Source: Spirochaeta isovalerica (GTDB lineage Bacteria > Spirochaetota > Spirochaetia > DSM-2461). From it: 64,000 nt of DNA. Positions 24,893 through 32,728 of the stretch are shown here, one piece after another. Position numbers and translations under genes: made by a program. The DNA lies in contig NZ_JACHGJ010000009.1 in the NCBI RefSeq assembly GCF_014207565.1, positions 1 to 64,000 of the forward strand, read 5' to 3'. Under the pieces are notes generated by a model. It did not search any database. It had not been told where the DNA came from and saw only the letters and a list, made by a program, of their open reading frames with translations. Within the stretch, counting starts at the first letter, position 1. Every line of letters starts with the position of its first letter.

Positions 24893-25600
24893 ATGAAAGC
24901 CCGACGAATGACTCTTTTAATTCTTTTTGCAGGGATCCTGCTCTCAACATCAGATGCCCGGGCCCTTAAAGCCGCAGTGTCTCCGGAACCGGGAAACAGA
25001 TTAAGCGAGTTTTTTATGGTTCTCTCCCGGAAAAGCGGAATTGCCATAGAACCGGTGCCTTTATTGCCCGAAGAGTTTGCTGATGCCTTAAGCGAAGGAA
25101 TCGTCGATCTGGCCGTTCTGCCCGACACGGAGAGAGACCGGGAATCGGGAGAGATTCAGATGCCCCTCTGGGGATCGCCTGTGGTTCTCATGTCGGGCAA
25201 TGACATGAGAATAGAAGAGCGCAACATAATGGATTTAAAGACAATCGGTGTGTTTATAGAGGACGAACCTCTGCTTGAGAGAGAGGTTATCGACAGATTC
25301 AGCCTGGACCCCAGAATACAGAGGGTCAGGCATTATGATATTCTCGTGCGGATAATGGCAACCGGCCGGGTATCGGCCATTATGATCCCCTTAAGGGATT
25401 TTGAACGAAGCATAGAGGAGTTAAACCAGGACAAAGATTCTTTCGGCCAGCCTTTTCCCGTTGGCTTCAAGGAAGATTTTTTGTTTCTGTCACGGATGAA
25501 CACTGATCGAACAGCTCCTTCAATGGACAGAATCAGAAAAGCGGTGGAAGAGATGCGGCTCGGGGGGATTCTGGAAGAGCTGAGTAGAATCGCCCGTTGA
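24893..25600 (+). CDS. Orphan periplasmic solute-binding protein
   Basis: A 235-residue protein with a clear signal peptide (MKARRMTLLILFAGILLSTSDARA). The body has the pattern of type 2 periplasmic binding proteins (PEPGNRLSEFFMVL, EGIVDLAVLPDTERD, IRKAVEEMRLGGILEEL at the end). No transporter genes are adjacent. An ideal AAGGAGG Shine-Dalgarno precedes the ATG at 24893. Function is limited to probable ligand binding in the periplasm. It is divergent from the reductase gene. Confidence 0.6.
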   Translation: MKARRMTLLILFAGILLSTSDARALKAAVSPEPGNRLSEFFMVLSRKSGIAIEPVPLLPEEFADALSEGIVDLAVLPDTERDRESGEIQMPLWGSPVVLMSGNDMRIEERNIMDLKTIGVFIEDEPLLEREVIDRFSLDPRIQRVRHYDILVRIMATGRVSAIMIPLRDFERSIEELNQDKDSFGQPFPVGFKEDFLFLSRMNTDRTAPSMDRIRKAVEEMRLGGILEELSRIAR

Positions 25601-25623
25601 AAGGGCTTCGCCCCCCCTGCCTG

Positions 25624-25821
25624 TTAAACAGCGACCGCAGCCTCTTCAGGCGTAATATAACCGGTTCGGAGACACATTTCGAACATCTCTTTTTTCATAG
25701 TCTCTTTTTTATGTTCTTTATATCCATCGTAATCTCTGGTTACAAGAAGAGACAGGACTTCCGTATTCTCATCGAGTACAACTACAGTTGCTCCAGGTGT
25801 GCCTTTAATCTGATATTTCAT
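25624..25821 (-). CDS. Small hypothetical protein (65 residues)
   Basis: A short acidic and basic mixed protein, MKYQIKGTPGATVVVLDENT at the start and TGYITPEEAAVAV at the end, with no signal or membrane segment. The ATG at 25821 follows GGGAG by nine bases, which favours it over a longer reading from 25881. The sequence is not recognised. It is convergent with the binding-protein gene and has the same orientation as the GGDEF gene beyond. Confidence 0.5.
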   Translation of the reverse strand: MKYQIKGTPGATVVVLDENTEVLSLLVTRDYDGYKEHKKETMKKEMFEMCLRTGYITPEEAAVAV

Positions 25822-25904
25822 GATATATTCTCCCGATAATGCTGGATCGCCTCCGGCAATCCCTGATCTTGTTGATTTCATTATCGGAATTAATAAAAAG
25901 GGGT

Positions 25905-27572
25905 TTATAGAGAAATTGAGTCTCTTGTAATTTTTGCTCGATAAAGGGCTTTATCAGCGACTTTCAGGGCTTCGGATATACTCTGGCCTTCATGCTCGGA
26001 AACACCGATACTGCAGCTGAAGCTGACCCGTTCCCGGTCGTTATTGATAACGATATCATTTATCCTGGTCTTTAATTCATCGGCGATGACCAGAGCCCCT
26101 TCCTCACGGCAGTGCGGCAGAAAAATAACAAACTCATCTCCTCCGAGCCGGATGCAGTAATCTTCATCGCGGATAAGCTGGAGACAGACCTGAACCACCT
26201 CTTTCAGAATTCGGTCTCCGCAGAAATGTCCGTAGTTGTCATTTATATTCTTGAAATGATCCAGGTCGATAAGAAGGAGCGAGAAATATTCGCAATAGAG
26301 GTTTTCTATATTCTGCAGAACGCGCCGGTTAAAGGCGCCGGTCAGAGCATCGATCATGGTTTTCCTCATGGCAAGCTCAACTTTCTTCCTTTCCTCCTTC
26401 AGCGCTGAATAAAAATTCAGCGAATCGCCGACGACAGTCAAAGTCAGGGAAATAATGAAAAAATTCACTCCGTAATGAAAGAAGAGAATCGATTCACCAA
26501 AGGAATGATATGCCCCTATATCATGAACCATGATAACGCCGGTGAAAGTCAAACCGGCCAGCATGACGAGATTGGTTTTCTTCTCCCACTGGGAAAGATA
26601 AAGCCAGATGCTATCAAGGAGAATAAAAGCGTAGACCCAGTTGACCCGTCCGTAGCGGATTTCATGCTGAATCGAATCGGGAGGGCAGGTCAGGATATAG
26701 AGCGCGGCGCCGCCGAACAGTGCCATCGATATAATTCCCGGTATATCGATTTTGTTTTTCATATGAATATTGATTCCCGCCAGAACGAAAACCGGAGAGA
26801 TAAAGGAGAAGGAAACGATAATTTTTTTGAAAAGGACATAATCTACAGGAAGCAGCTCTATATACTGATAGTCGAGCATATAGGCCGCCAGGACAAACAA
26901 ACCTATTCCGAGAAATGTTTTAGACAGCCCCTCTCTGCCGATGCGGACTCCCATTAAGATGAGAATAAACCCGAGAGCAATGATATTGCCTATAATGAGA
27001 AGAATGGAATAATTGCTGAAAAACTGAAGAGCGAAGAGCTTGTAGCCATGGCTGCGGATGTCTGTTATATAGGGGGTGGAGTGAATGCCCAGCTTGTAGA
27101 GAGATAAAACATCGAGCCGGATCCTGTTCCTTCCCCTTTGCAGAATCTCTTCGGGGATTCTGACAACGTGGGACGTATTCCAGCGGGAACTTCTCCCCCT
27201 CTCCATATCACCGTATACTGCAAGTGTTCTGTCATTGATAAAAATCCTGACACCGTTCCCTTCCATAGCGGGAATGACCAGAACCGGATCCTGATAGTCT
27301 CCGAAATAGAGAAAATCATTTGTCAGACTGTATAGACCGGAAGGGAATTTTTCCCGGTCATCCATGAGTATGACGGTGTTGGAAGGACCGCTGTAAACTG
27401 TTTCGCCCTCTCTGGAAAAGCTCCAATTGTCCTTGAGACTGATAGACCCTGAGGGAGTCTGATAAATTTCATTGACATTGTACATGAATAAATTGGCTAC
27501 GAAGAGAAAACAGATGACGACAATGATATTGTAAATGACTCTTTCTACATCGAGATTATTCATCGTACCCAT
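25905..27572 (-). CDS. Membrane diguanylate cyclase with 7TM sensor
   Basis: A 555-residue protein. After one amino-terminal helix (about 10-30) there is an extracytoplasmic beta-rich domain (about 35-185) and a block of seven helices (about 190-390), together resembling the 7TMR-DISM arrangement. A short coiled coil and a GGDEF domain (about 400-555) follow. The active site GGDEF is at 477-481, with the RxxD inhibitory site (RDED) five residues before it. It should produce cyclic di-GMP in response to an external ligand. Two start codons are possible (27572 and 27563). It is the second complete cyclase in the window. Confidence 0.88.
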   Translation of the reverse strand: MGTMNNLDVERVIYNIIVVICFLFVANLFMYNVNEIYQTPSGSISLKDNWSFSREGETVYSGPSNTVILMDDREKFPSGLYSLTNDFLYFGDYQDPVLVIPAMEGNGVRIFINDRTLAVYGDMERGRSSRWNTSHVVRIPEEILQRGRNRIRLDVLSLYKLGIHSTPYITDIRSHGYKLFALQFFSNYSILLIIGNIIALGFILILMGVRIGREGLSKTFLGIGLFVLAAYMLDYQYIELLPVDYVLFKKIIVSFSFISPVFVLAGINIHMKNKIDIPGIISMALFGGAALYILTCPPDSIQHEIRYGRVNWVYAFILLDSIWLYLSQWEKKTNLVMLAGLTFTGVIMVHDIGAYHSFGESILFFHYGVNFFIISLTLTVVGDSLNFYSALKEERKKVELAMRKTMIDALTGAFNRRVLQNIENLYCEYFSLLLIDLDHFKNINDNYGHFCGDRILKEVVQVCLQLIRDEDYCIRLGGDEFVIFLPHCREEGALVIADELKTRINDIVINNDRERVSFSCSIGVSEHEGQSISEALKVADKALYRAKITRDSISL

Positions 27573-27630
27573 AATAGCAGTATTTCCGGATTTTATATAA
27601 GAAAAGATCCTAAAAAACGGTCATATTTGA

Positions 27631-27675
27631 TAAAAAACGGACCCTGCCGTTCCGGTTAAGAAAAGAAGGGTCCTG
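27631..27675 (-). terminator. Intrinsic terminator after the DUF898 gene
   Basis: On the minus strand GGACCCT pairs with AGGGTCC across a 21-base loop and is followed by GTTTTTTAT, starting about 18 bases after the stop codon at 27692. Confidence 0.7.
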
Positions 27676-27691
27676 TTTTCGAACAAAGAGG

Positions 27692-28465
27692 TCAGACTGC
27701 GGCTGAGCTTTCGCCAATTGACACATGTCCGCAAATATATGACATGAGTTCCATTTCATACCAGGCCAGATAAATTCCCAGCGTAATCGCCGAGAGGACA
27801 ACACCTTTGAGAATAATAGAGAACAGCTCTCCTCCTGTTCCGTCGAAACCGAATTTCTCTCCTTCATAAGAGAGTTCGCTATAGAGGTAGGAATAAATTT
27901 TAACCAGAGCCCATGGGGTATAAATACCCAGAGTAACAGTAATGAGCAGAACCTGAACGATAAGCAGGCTGAAGTATTGCGCCCCGTCGCCGCCGAATTC
28001 GAAGTGAACGCCTTTATAGGAGACATGACCGGCATAATAACGGTAGATTTTTATAGCTGCCCAGGGACCGTAAATCCCCAGGGTTATACAGGTGAGCAGA
28101 TACTGGATAATAAGAAGGCTGAATAGTGATGCTCCATCGGCATCAAATGCAAAAGCTTCTCCGTCCAGCTCTGTCTTTTCAGCTATATAGCCGACGATCC
28201 TGACTATTGCCCAGGGAGAATAGATCCCGAAAGTGATGACAGTCAGCAGGACCTGAACGATAAGCAGACTGAAAAACTCTCCGCCTTCTCCTTTGAACTC
28301 GAATTTCTTTCCGTCGAGAGTCAGATTATCCATGAGATACTTATCGATTTTTACAAGAGCCCAGGAATAGTAAATTCCCAATGTGATAACTGTGAGCAGT
28401 CCCTGAATCAGTATGAGACTGAAAAATTCACCGCCCTTTCCTTCGAATTTGAAACGACCTTTCAT
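27692..28465 (-). CDS. DUF898-family membrane protein of five 50-residue repeats
   Basis: A 257-residue protein that is almost wholly repetitive. After MKGR come four units of exactly 50 residues, starting at residues 5, 55, 105 and 155, and a fifth from 205 to the end (53 residues). Each unit begins F-x-F-x-G-x-G-G-E-x-F-S-L, continues with a hydrophobic helix and LGIYxPWAxVKI, and ends in a short polar turn with Y/L-x-G. This pattern is that of DUF898 (YjgN) membrane proteins of unknown role. Five helices would place the ends on opposite sides of the membrane. A good AGGAGAAG ribosome site precedes the ATG. It overlaps the upstream small membrane gene by four bases. Confidence 0.8.
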   Translation of the reverse strand: MKGRFKFEGKGGEFFSLILIQGLLTVITLGIYYSWALVKIDKYLMDNLTLDGKKFEFKGEGGEFFSLLIVQVLLTVITFGIYSPWAIVRIVGYIAEKTELDGEAFAFDADGASLFSLLIIQYLLTCITLGIYGPWAAIKIYRYYAGHVSYKGVHFEFGGDGAQYFSLLIVQVLLITVTLGIYTPWALVKIYSYLYSELSYEGEKFGFDGTGGELFSIILKGVVLSAITLGIYLAWYEMELMSYICGHVSIGESSAAV

Positions 28466-28800
28466 AAACTTCTCCTATATTTTTTTTGGCGGGCGCTTAC
28501 CGCCCAGAGTAAAGTCAATCCGCATAATGTCGATTTCATATAGAGACTTAAACCCTTCGATGGTTTTGCATCATAGAGAGACAGCACTCTCAGGAAGAGT
28601 CTTTTTTTTCTTTGATAATAATCTGCCAATAAAAGAATTGAACCGGAGACGCCCCAAACGGCAAAGGGTATTCCCGCCAGACCGATTCTTCCACTCCCGT
28701 GGACAAATATGAACGCTCCGGCAGGGACCAGCAGAAGAAATAGAAAAGCCGGTATATTTATGATGAGAAAATCGGATAAGCGGATTCGATCGGATTTCAT
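28462..28800 (-). CDS. Small membrane protein, unknown
   Basis: A 112-residue protein with two clear hydrophobic segments (about 10-30 and 38-58), a basic loop (QRKKRLFLR) and a weakly hydrophobic stretch before a basic end (ARQKKYRRSL). Not recognised. The four-base ATGA overlap with the DUF898 gene suggests co-translation and a shared function. No clear Shine-Dalgarno precedes its ATG. Confidence 0.55.
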   Translation of the reverse strand: MKSDRIRLSDFLIINIPAFLFLLLVPAGAFIFVHGSGRIGLAGIPFAVWGVSGSILLLADYYQRKKRLFLRVLSLYDAKPSKGLSLYMKSTLCGLTLLWAVSARQKKYRRSL

Positions 28801-28819
28801 ATCTTATGGAAATTTTAGT

Positions 28820-29011
28820 TTAACTCTTCCTGTAATGCAAATAATCTCTGATGTTGACAGACAAAGTAAGAATAACTGTTACCAGAAAAACTATCATAAC
28901 TGACACATCGACAAACCGGGGGTCGAGATCAGCTCCCGTCAGCTCGAGAATGAGAAAGTGTATATAAGAACAGGAACGGATCGGCCGGTCCGCAAACCAG
29001 CTGACATCAAT
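28820..29011 (-). other. Open 63-codon extension after the protease stop codon
   Basis: Directly after the TAG stop of the serine protease gene the same frame stays open for 63 codons to a TAA. The predicted peptide has a strongly hydrophobic stretch (VSVMIVFLVTVILTL) and reads like genuine membrane protein, not random sequence. A faint similarity to the second half of YggT proteins (SWF...D.S) can be seen but is not secure. It could be a gene remnant, a small protein started from an internal GTG or ATG (25-29 residues), or a stop-codon read-through product. The rest of 28801-29011 shows nothing else. Confidence 0.4.
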
Positions 29012-30499
29012 CTATTCTCCCAGAATCTTCATCCACTCTTCCGGTATCAGAGACAAAGGATGTATATAGGCTATCTGCCCGCCGTCATCGGATATGACCG
29101 ACATGGGAAACCCGACGAGCTCATAACTGCTGTTAAAAGCGGCTCCCCCCGAATTGCCCCCGTTGATTTCTCCGTCGGTTTTAATCAGATAACCGTAATC
29201 AGTCCTGTTGAAACCGCTGACCAGACCTCTTGTCAGGGAGATGGAAACCCGGGATCCTTCTCCGCCTATCTGGGGATACCCGAGGAACCTCAGCTCCTGG
29301 CCGATTTTTACAGGCCGATCCTCCGCCAGAAAGAAAAAGGGAAAGTTATAGCCTTCCGGAAGATCCTGGCCGTAAAGACCTTCTGAAATTTTGAGAAAAG
29401 CCAGGTCCTCATCATGGCGGATGTCTATCAGTTCTGCTTTGAAAAGTACTCTCGGAGGGTCATAGGGAGAGAGATTCAGAGCGACATATAACTCATTGGC
29501 GATCTCCCCGCTACCGGTGGTAATAACATGAAGCCCTGTAATGATATGCCCCCGGGGCGAGACGAGACACCCCGATCCGGAACCCGATTCGGTAGAAATC
29601 TCGACCGTGCTGTAGAGAGCCCGGTCCAGAGGTGTGTCCCATCGGGGCAGTTCGGGATAAGCCATCAGGATTTCCGGCGGTTTTGCTGTCCGGGAGACGA
29701 TAATGGAAAATTCATCAGTCAGGTCATCTTCAATCATATCGAAAACGGAAATATAATAGCGGCCCGGTTTAAGGGGGCGGGGAGCGGTGCTGTCGATGAC
29801 AAGAGATTCCTCTCCCAGGTAACTTTCACGGAGGTAATCTGCATTTTCCGGCGACATGGGGATATTCCCGTGGGAAACATACATATCGAGGTCCATTGTT
29901 GTTCCGAACAGATCGATGCGGAGCGCCTCTTCATTCCCCGTTAGATCAACGGCAAAGAGCTTCATCATACCTTCGCCCGAGGAGAGAGAGGATTTGACAG
30001 GCTGATCCGGAATGAGAACCACCGGTTCATCGAGAGTTTCCAGATTGACAGTCAGTCCGAAGGGAATCCGGTTTGATTCTTTGTTCCCGATAAGGGGAAG
30101 CCTCTCAAGGGGATAGACGATGTCGATATAGTACACACCTGTCTGCAGGGGGACGGAGGACATGCGCGAAAGATTGATGGATTCATTGTACAGCTCGAGA
30201 GTGCTGGCGAAATCGACCTCATCGTAATTGGCGATTTCTCTGTCAAAATTGACATAGATGTCCAGATCGGCCGGGGAATTCTCTATTTGAATATCCATGG
30301 CGAAAACATTATCGGCGACTCTGATTTTAAAAGTCTTGTAACTGTAGGAGATCTGCTCTCCCGTCAGATCAATGGCGCTGCTGATTCTCCGTCCCGGCTG
30401 AATAAAGCCTCCGGAATTTCTCTTATCCCAGGCCTGAAGAGGGGCAATGAGAAAAGTGACAAGAAAAATCGTCATTATATATTTTACCGGTTTACTCAC
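29012..30499 (-). CDS. Secreted trypsin-like serine protease with PPC-like domains
   Basis: A 495-residue exported protein. The signal peptide ends at LQA (about residue 23). Two beta domains follow (about 35-155 and 165-270), each closing with GxYYIDI or GRYYISVF, as in bacterial pre-peptidase (PPC) domains. The protease domain (about 295-490) has His324 (GLHVIT), Asp365 (HDEDLAFLKI) and Ser450 (GGNSGGA), a full S1C/HtrA-like triad, with no PDZ domain. The GTG at 30499 is chosen because CAGGAG lies nine bases upstream; a TTG seven codons earlier lacks support. It is the last gene of the methyltransferase, A2M, PBP1C operon, so it may be a protease linked to envelope defence or turnover. Confidence 0.85.
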   Translation of the reverse strand: MSKPVKYIMTIFLVTFLIAPLQAWDKRNSGGFIQPGRRISSAIDLTGEQISYSYKTFKIRVADNVFAMDIQIENSPADLDIYVNFDREIANYDEVDFASTLELYNESINLSRMSSVPLQTGVYYIDIVYPLERLPLIGNKESNRIPFGLTVNLETLDEPVVLIPDQPVKSSLSSGEGMMKLFAVDLTGNEEALRIDLFGTTMDLDMYVSHGNIPMSPENADYLRESYLGEESLVIDSTAPRPLKPGRYYISVFDMIEDDLTDEFSIIVSRTAKPPEILMAYPELPRWDTPLDRALYSTVEISTESGSGSGCLVSPRGHIITGLHVITTGSGEIANELYVALNLSPYDPPRVLFKAELIDIRHDEDLAFLKISEGLYGQDLPEGYNFPFFFLAEDRPVKIGQELRFLGYPQIGGEGSRVSISLTRGLVSGFNRTDYGYLIKTDGEINGGNSGGAAFNSSYELVGFPMSVISDDGGQIAYIHPLSLIPEEWMKILGE

Positions 30500-30532
30500 C
30501 TTTTGCTTCTCCTGTTTCAATGATAATCCAAT

Positions 30533-32728
30533 TTATTTGACAATGACTGTCGCCCGGTCTATCTCTCCGCCGCCTTCCGCCCGGAGAACCAGAGCCCCTC
30601 TCTTTACCTTCTCGAACCAGGTGAAAGGCGCCTGCTGCCGCGTCACTTCGATATCATTAATATATAGCGAAACCTCATATCTCCCAAGGATCCTCACGGC
30701 AATGGCCTGGGAATCGTCGGGCAGCGTCGGATCGAGATAAAAGAGAGCACCATCCCCGGGTTGCGATATCTTCACTCCTTCCGCGGTCGGAGCGATCAGG
30801 AAATCCTGATGATAAATCGAAGCCCATCGGCCGTATTCGGCGGGAAGGACCGTCCCATCGGCAGTATGCCAGCTGCACGAACCGGGAACCTGATCGACGG
30901 GGAAGAACTGATCAATGGAATAGGGACAGTGAGGGCCAGCCAGATCACCGCTCAGTGGACAGATCTGCCGGTGAATAAAATTGTCCGCCCCGGAAAAAGC
31001 ATCAGCTTTGTGAAAATCCCTGAGAAGCGAAACGACGATCTGCGCGGGATAGGAGCTACCCGGAGAACCGATGACCGTATCCCCCGAAAAATTCCCCATC
31101 CACACGCCGACAGTCAGGTCATCGGTAGACCCGAGCGCCCAGATATTATTGAACTGATTGGAAGTCCCGGTCTTGAATGCCGCATCGAAACCAACTTCCA
31201 GAGGATTGTTGCGCCCGAACCCGAGGATTCTGTTCCGGTTGTCCGAGAGGATCGCACGGATGAGCCGGGCCACCTCGCTGCGGTAAACCGAACGGCCTTC
31301 GGGAACGGGCCGATCATTGTCAAACCGGAGAGGAATAAAATTTCCCTCACGGTTGAAAAGGGAAAACCCCTGAACCAGTTCCCAGAGCGAGACCTCCCCG
31401 TTTCCCAGAGCCAGCCCCACGCCGAGATTTTCACTATTCGACAGAGAATCGAAACCGGCATTGACCAGTTTCTCCAGAAAGGGCATAACCCCGACCCGCT
31501 CCAATAAATAAACCGCCGGAACATTGAGAGAAGATCCCAGAGCGACGCTCAGCCGAACCGGACCGTTGTACCGTTCGTTGTAGTTCTCCGGAATATAAAT
31601 TTCCCTGGAACCGAACTCCATCGGTATATCGGGCAGCGGCGTTGAAGGCCCGAACCCCGACTCAATGGCTTTCCCGTAAAGAAAGGGCTTGAGGGTCGAT
31701 CCGGGCTGGCGAAGGATTCTCACGCCGTCGATTTGACCGTTCAGCTCGTCGTTATGGAAATCTGCCGAACCGATGTAGGAGAGAATGCCTCCCGTTCTGT
31801 TGTCGATGACAAGTACGGCTCCGTTGGATATTCTGTTTTTATCGGTCTGTTCCAGAATATCTCGCAGATAGGATTCTGCGCCTTTCTGCATCTCCTGATC
31901 CAGTGTCGTATAGAGAGGCGCCCCTCTCCTCCACTGCTCTTCCGTCAGTTTCTCCCGCACCATATTGGTAAAATGGTTATAGGAGGATGGCCAGGCAGTA
32001 TCCCGGTTTTCCAGCCCGCCGTATATCCTGTCTAGGTATTCAGAAGAAATGTCTCCCTTGATTCTGGGTATGGTTCTCTCGACAGCATCCCTGTTCGCAG
32101 CGGGATTTTTCAGCGGATTGAAATCCTCGGGTCGCCGGGGGATCATCATAAGGACCAGAATTTCCTCCCGGTTCAGCTCACCGGCCTCTTTTCCCAGAAA
32201 ATAACGGGCGGCACTCTGCAGACCCTCCACATTGGAACCGAAAGGGAGATGATTCAGATACAATTCGAGAATTTCCCCTTTGCTAAGTCTCAGCTCCAGG
32301 CGCAGTGAATTGAAGATCTCGTAGATTTTCCCCGGAATCCCCTGCCGGTCAGGCTCCATCAATCCCGAAAGCTGCATGGTTATCGTCGAACCGCCGGACT
32401 GGATCTCGCCGCTCCGGGCATACTGCCAGGTTGCCCTGATCAAAGAGAGGAGGTCAAAGCCGGGATGAAAGTAGAACCGGCGGTCCTCACTCTGCAGAAC
32501 GGTCGAGATCTGATCCCGGCTCAAATCTTCGACGGAAAGATGCTGGCGCCGCAATCCATCTTCGAGAGGGAGGACAGCGATCAGTTCATTCTGTGCGCTG
32601 TAGAGGGGAATGCTGTACCGGCAATCGAGAAAATCCTTCAGGCCGGGAACCGGCGACAGCCGAAGCGCTGCTGCCAGCACCGCGACTGCCGATAAGGCAA
32701 TGAGAAGTTTTTTCTTAGTGGATGACAA
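30533..32728 (-). CDS. pbpC: Penicillin-binding protein 1C
   Basis: A 731-residue bifunctional-type peptidoglycan synthase. A membrane anchor is at about 6-24. The glycosyltransferase domain has SEDRRFYFHPG (Glu81 catalytic) and GGSTITMQL. The transpeptidase domain has STLK (Ser344), SLN and KTGTS (Lys519). The last ~90 residues form the BiPBP_C domain that marks PBP1C. The start is the TTG at 32728, which follows AGAGGG and overlaps the A2M gene by 14 bp; no ATG is available. PbpC sits next to alpha-2-macroglobulin genes in many bacteria, where both are thought to act in repair and defence of the envelope. Confidence 0.93.
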   Translation of the reverse strand: MSSTKKKLLIALSAVAVLAAALRLSPVPGLKDFLDCRYSIPLYSAQNELIAVLPLEDGLRRQHLSVEDLSRDQISTVLQSEDRRFYFHPGFDLLSLIRATWQYARSGEIQSGGSTITMQLSGLMEPDRQGIPGKIYEIFNSLRLELRLSKGEILELYLNHLPFGSNVEGLQSAARYFLGKEAGELNREEILVLMMIPRRPEDFNPLKNPAANRDAVERTIPRIKGDISSEYLDRIYGGLENRDTAWPSSYNHFTNMVREKLTEEQWRRGAPLYTTLDQEMQKGAESYLRDILEQTDKNRISNGAVLVIDNRTGGILSYIGSADFHNDELNGQIDGVRILRQPGSTLKPFLYGKAIESGFGPSTPLPDIPMEFGSREIYIPENYNERYNGPVRLSVALGSSLNVPAVYLLERVGVMPFLEKLVNAGFDSLSNSENLGVGLALGNGEVSLWELVQGFSLFNREGNFIPLRFDNDRPVPEGRSVYRSEVARLIRAILSDNRNRILGFGRNNPLEVGFDAAFKTGTSNQFNNIWALGSTDDLTVGVWMGNFSGDTVIGSPGSSYPAQIVVSLLRDFHKADAFSGADNFIHRQICPLSGDLAGPHCPYSIDQFFPVDQVPGSCSWHTADGTVLPAEYGRWASIYHQDFLIAPTAEGVKISQPGDGALFYLDPTLPDDSQAIAVRILGRYEVSLYINDIEVTRQQAPFTWFEKVKRGALVLRAEGGGEIDRATVIVK

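Noticed and set aside
25597-25839. An 80-codon + frame opposite the 65-residue gene
   Set aside because: The minus-strand frame has a well-spaced ribosome site and normal protein composition; the + frame is Phe/Cys-rich and lacks one.
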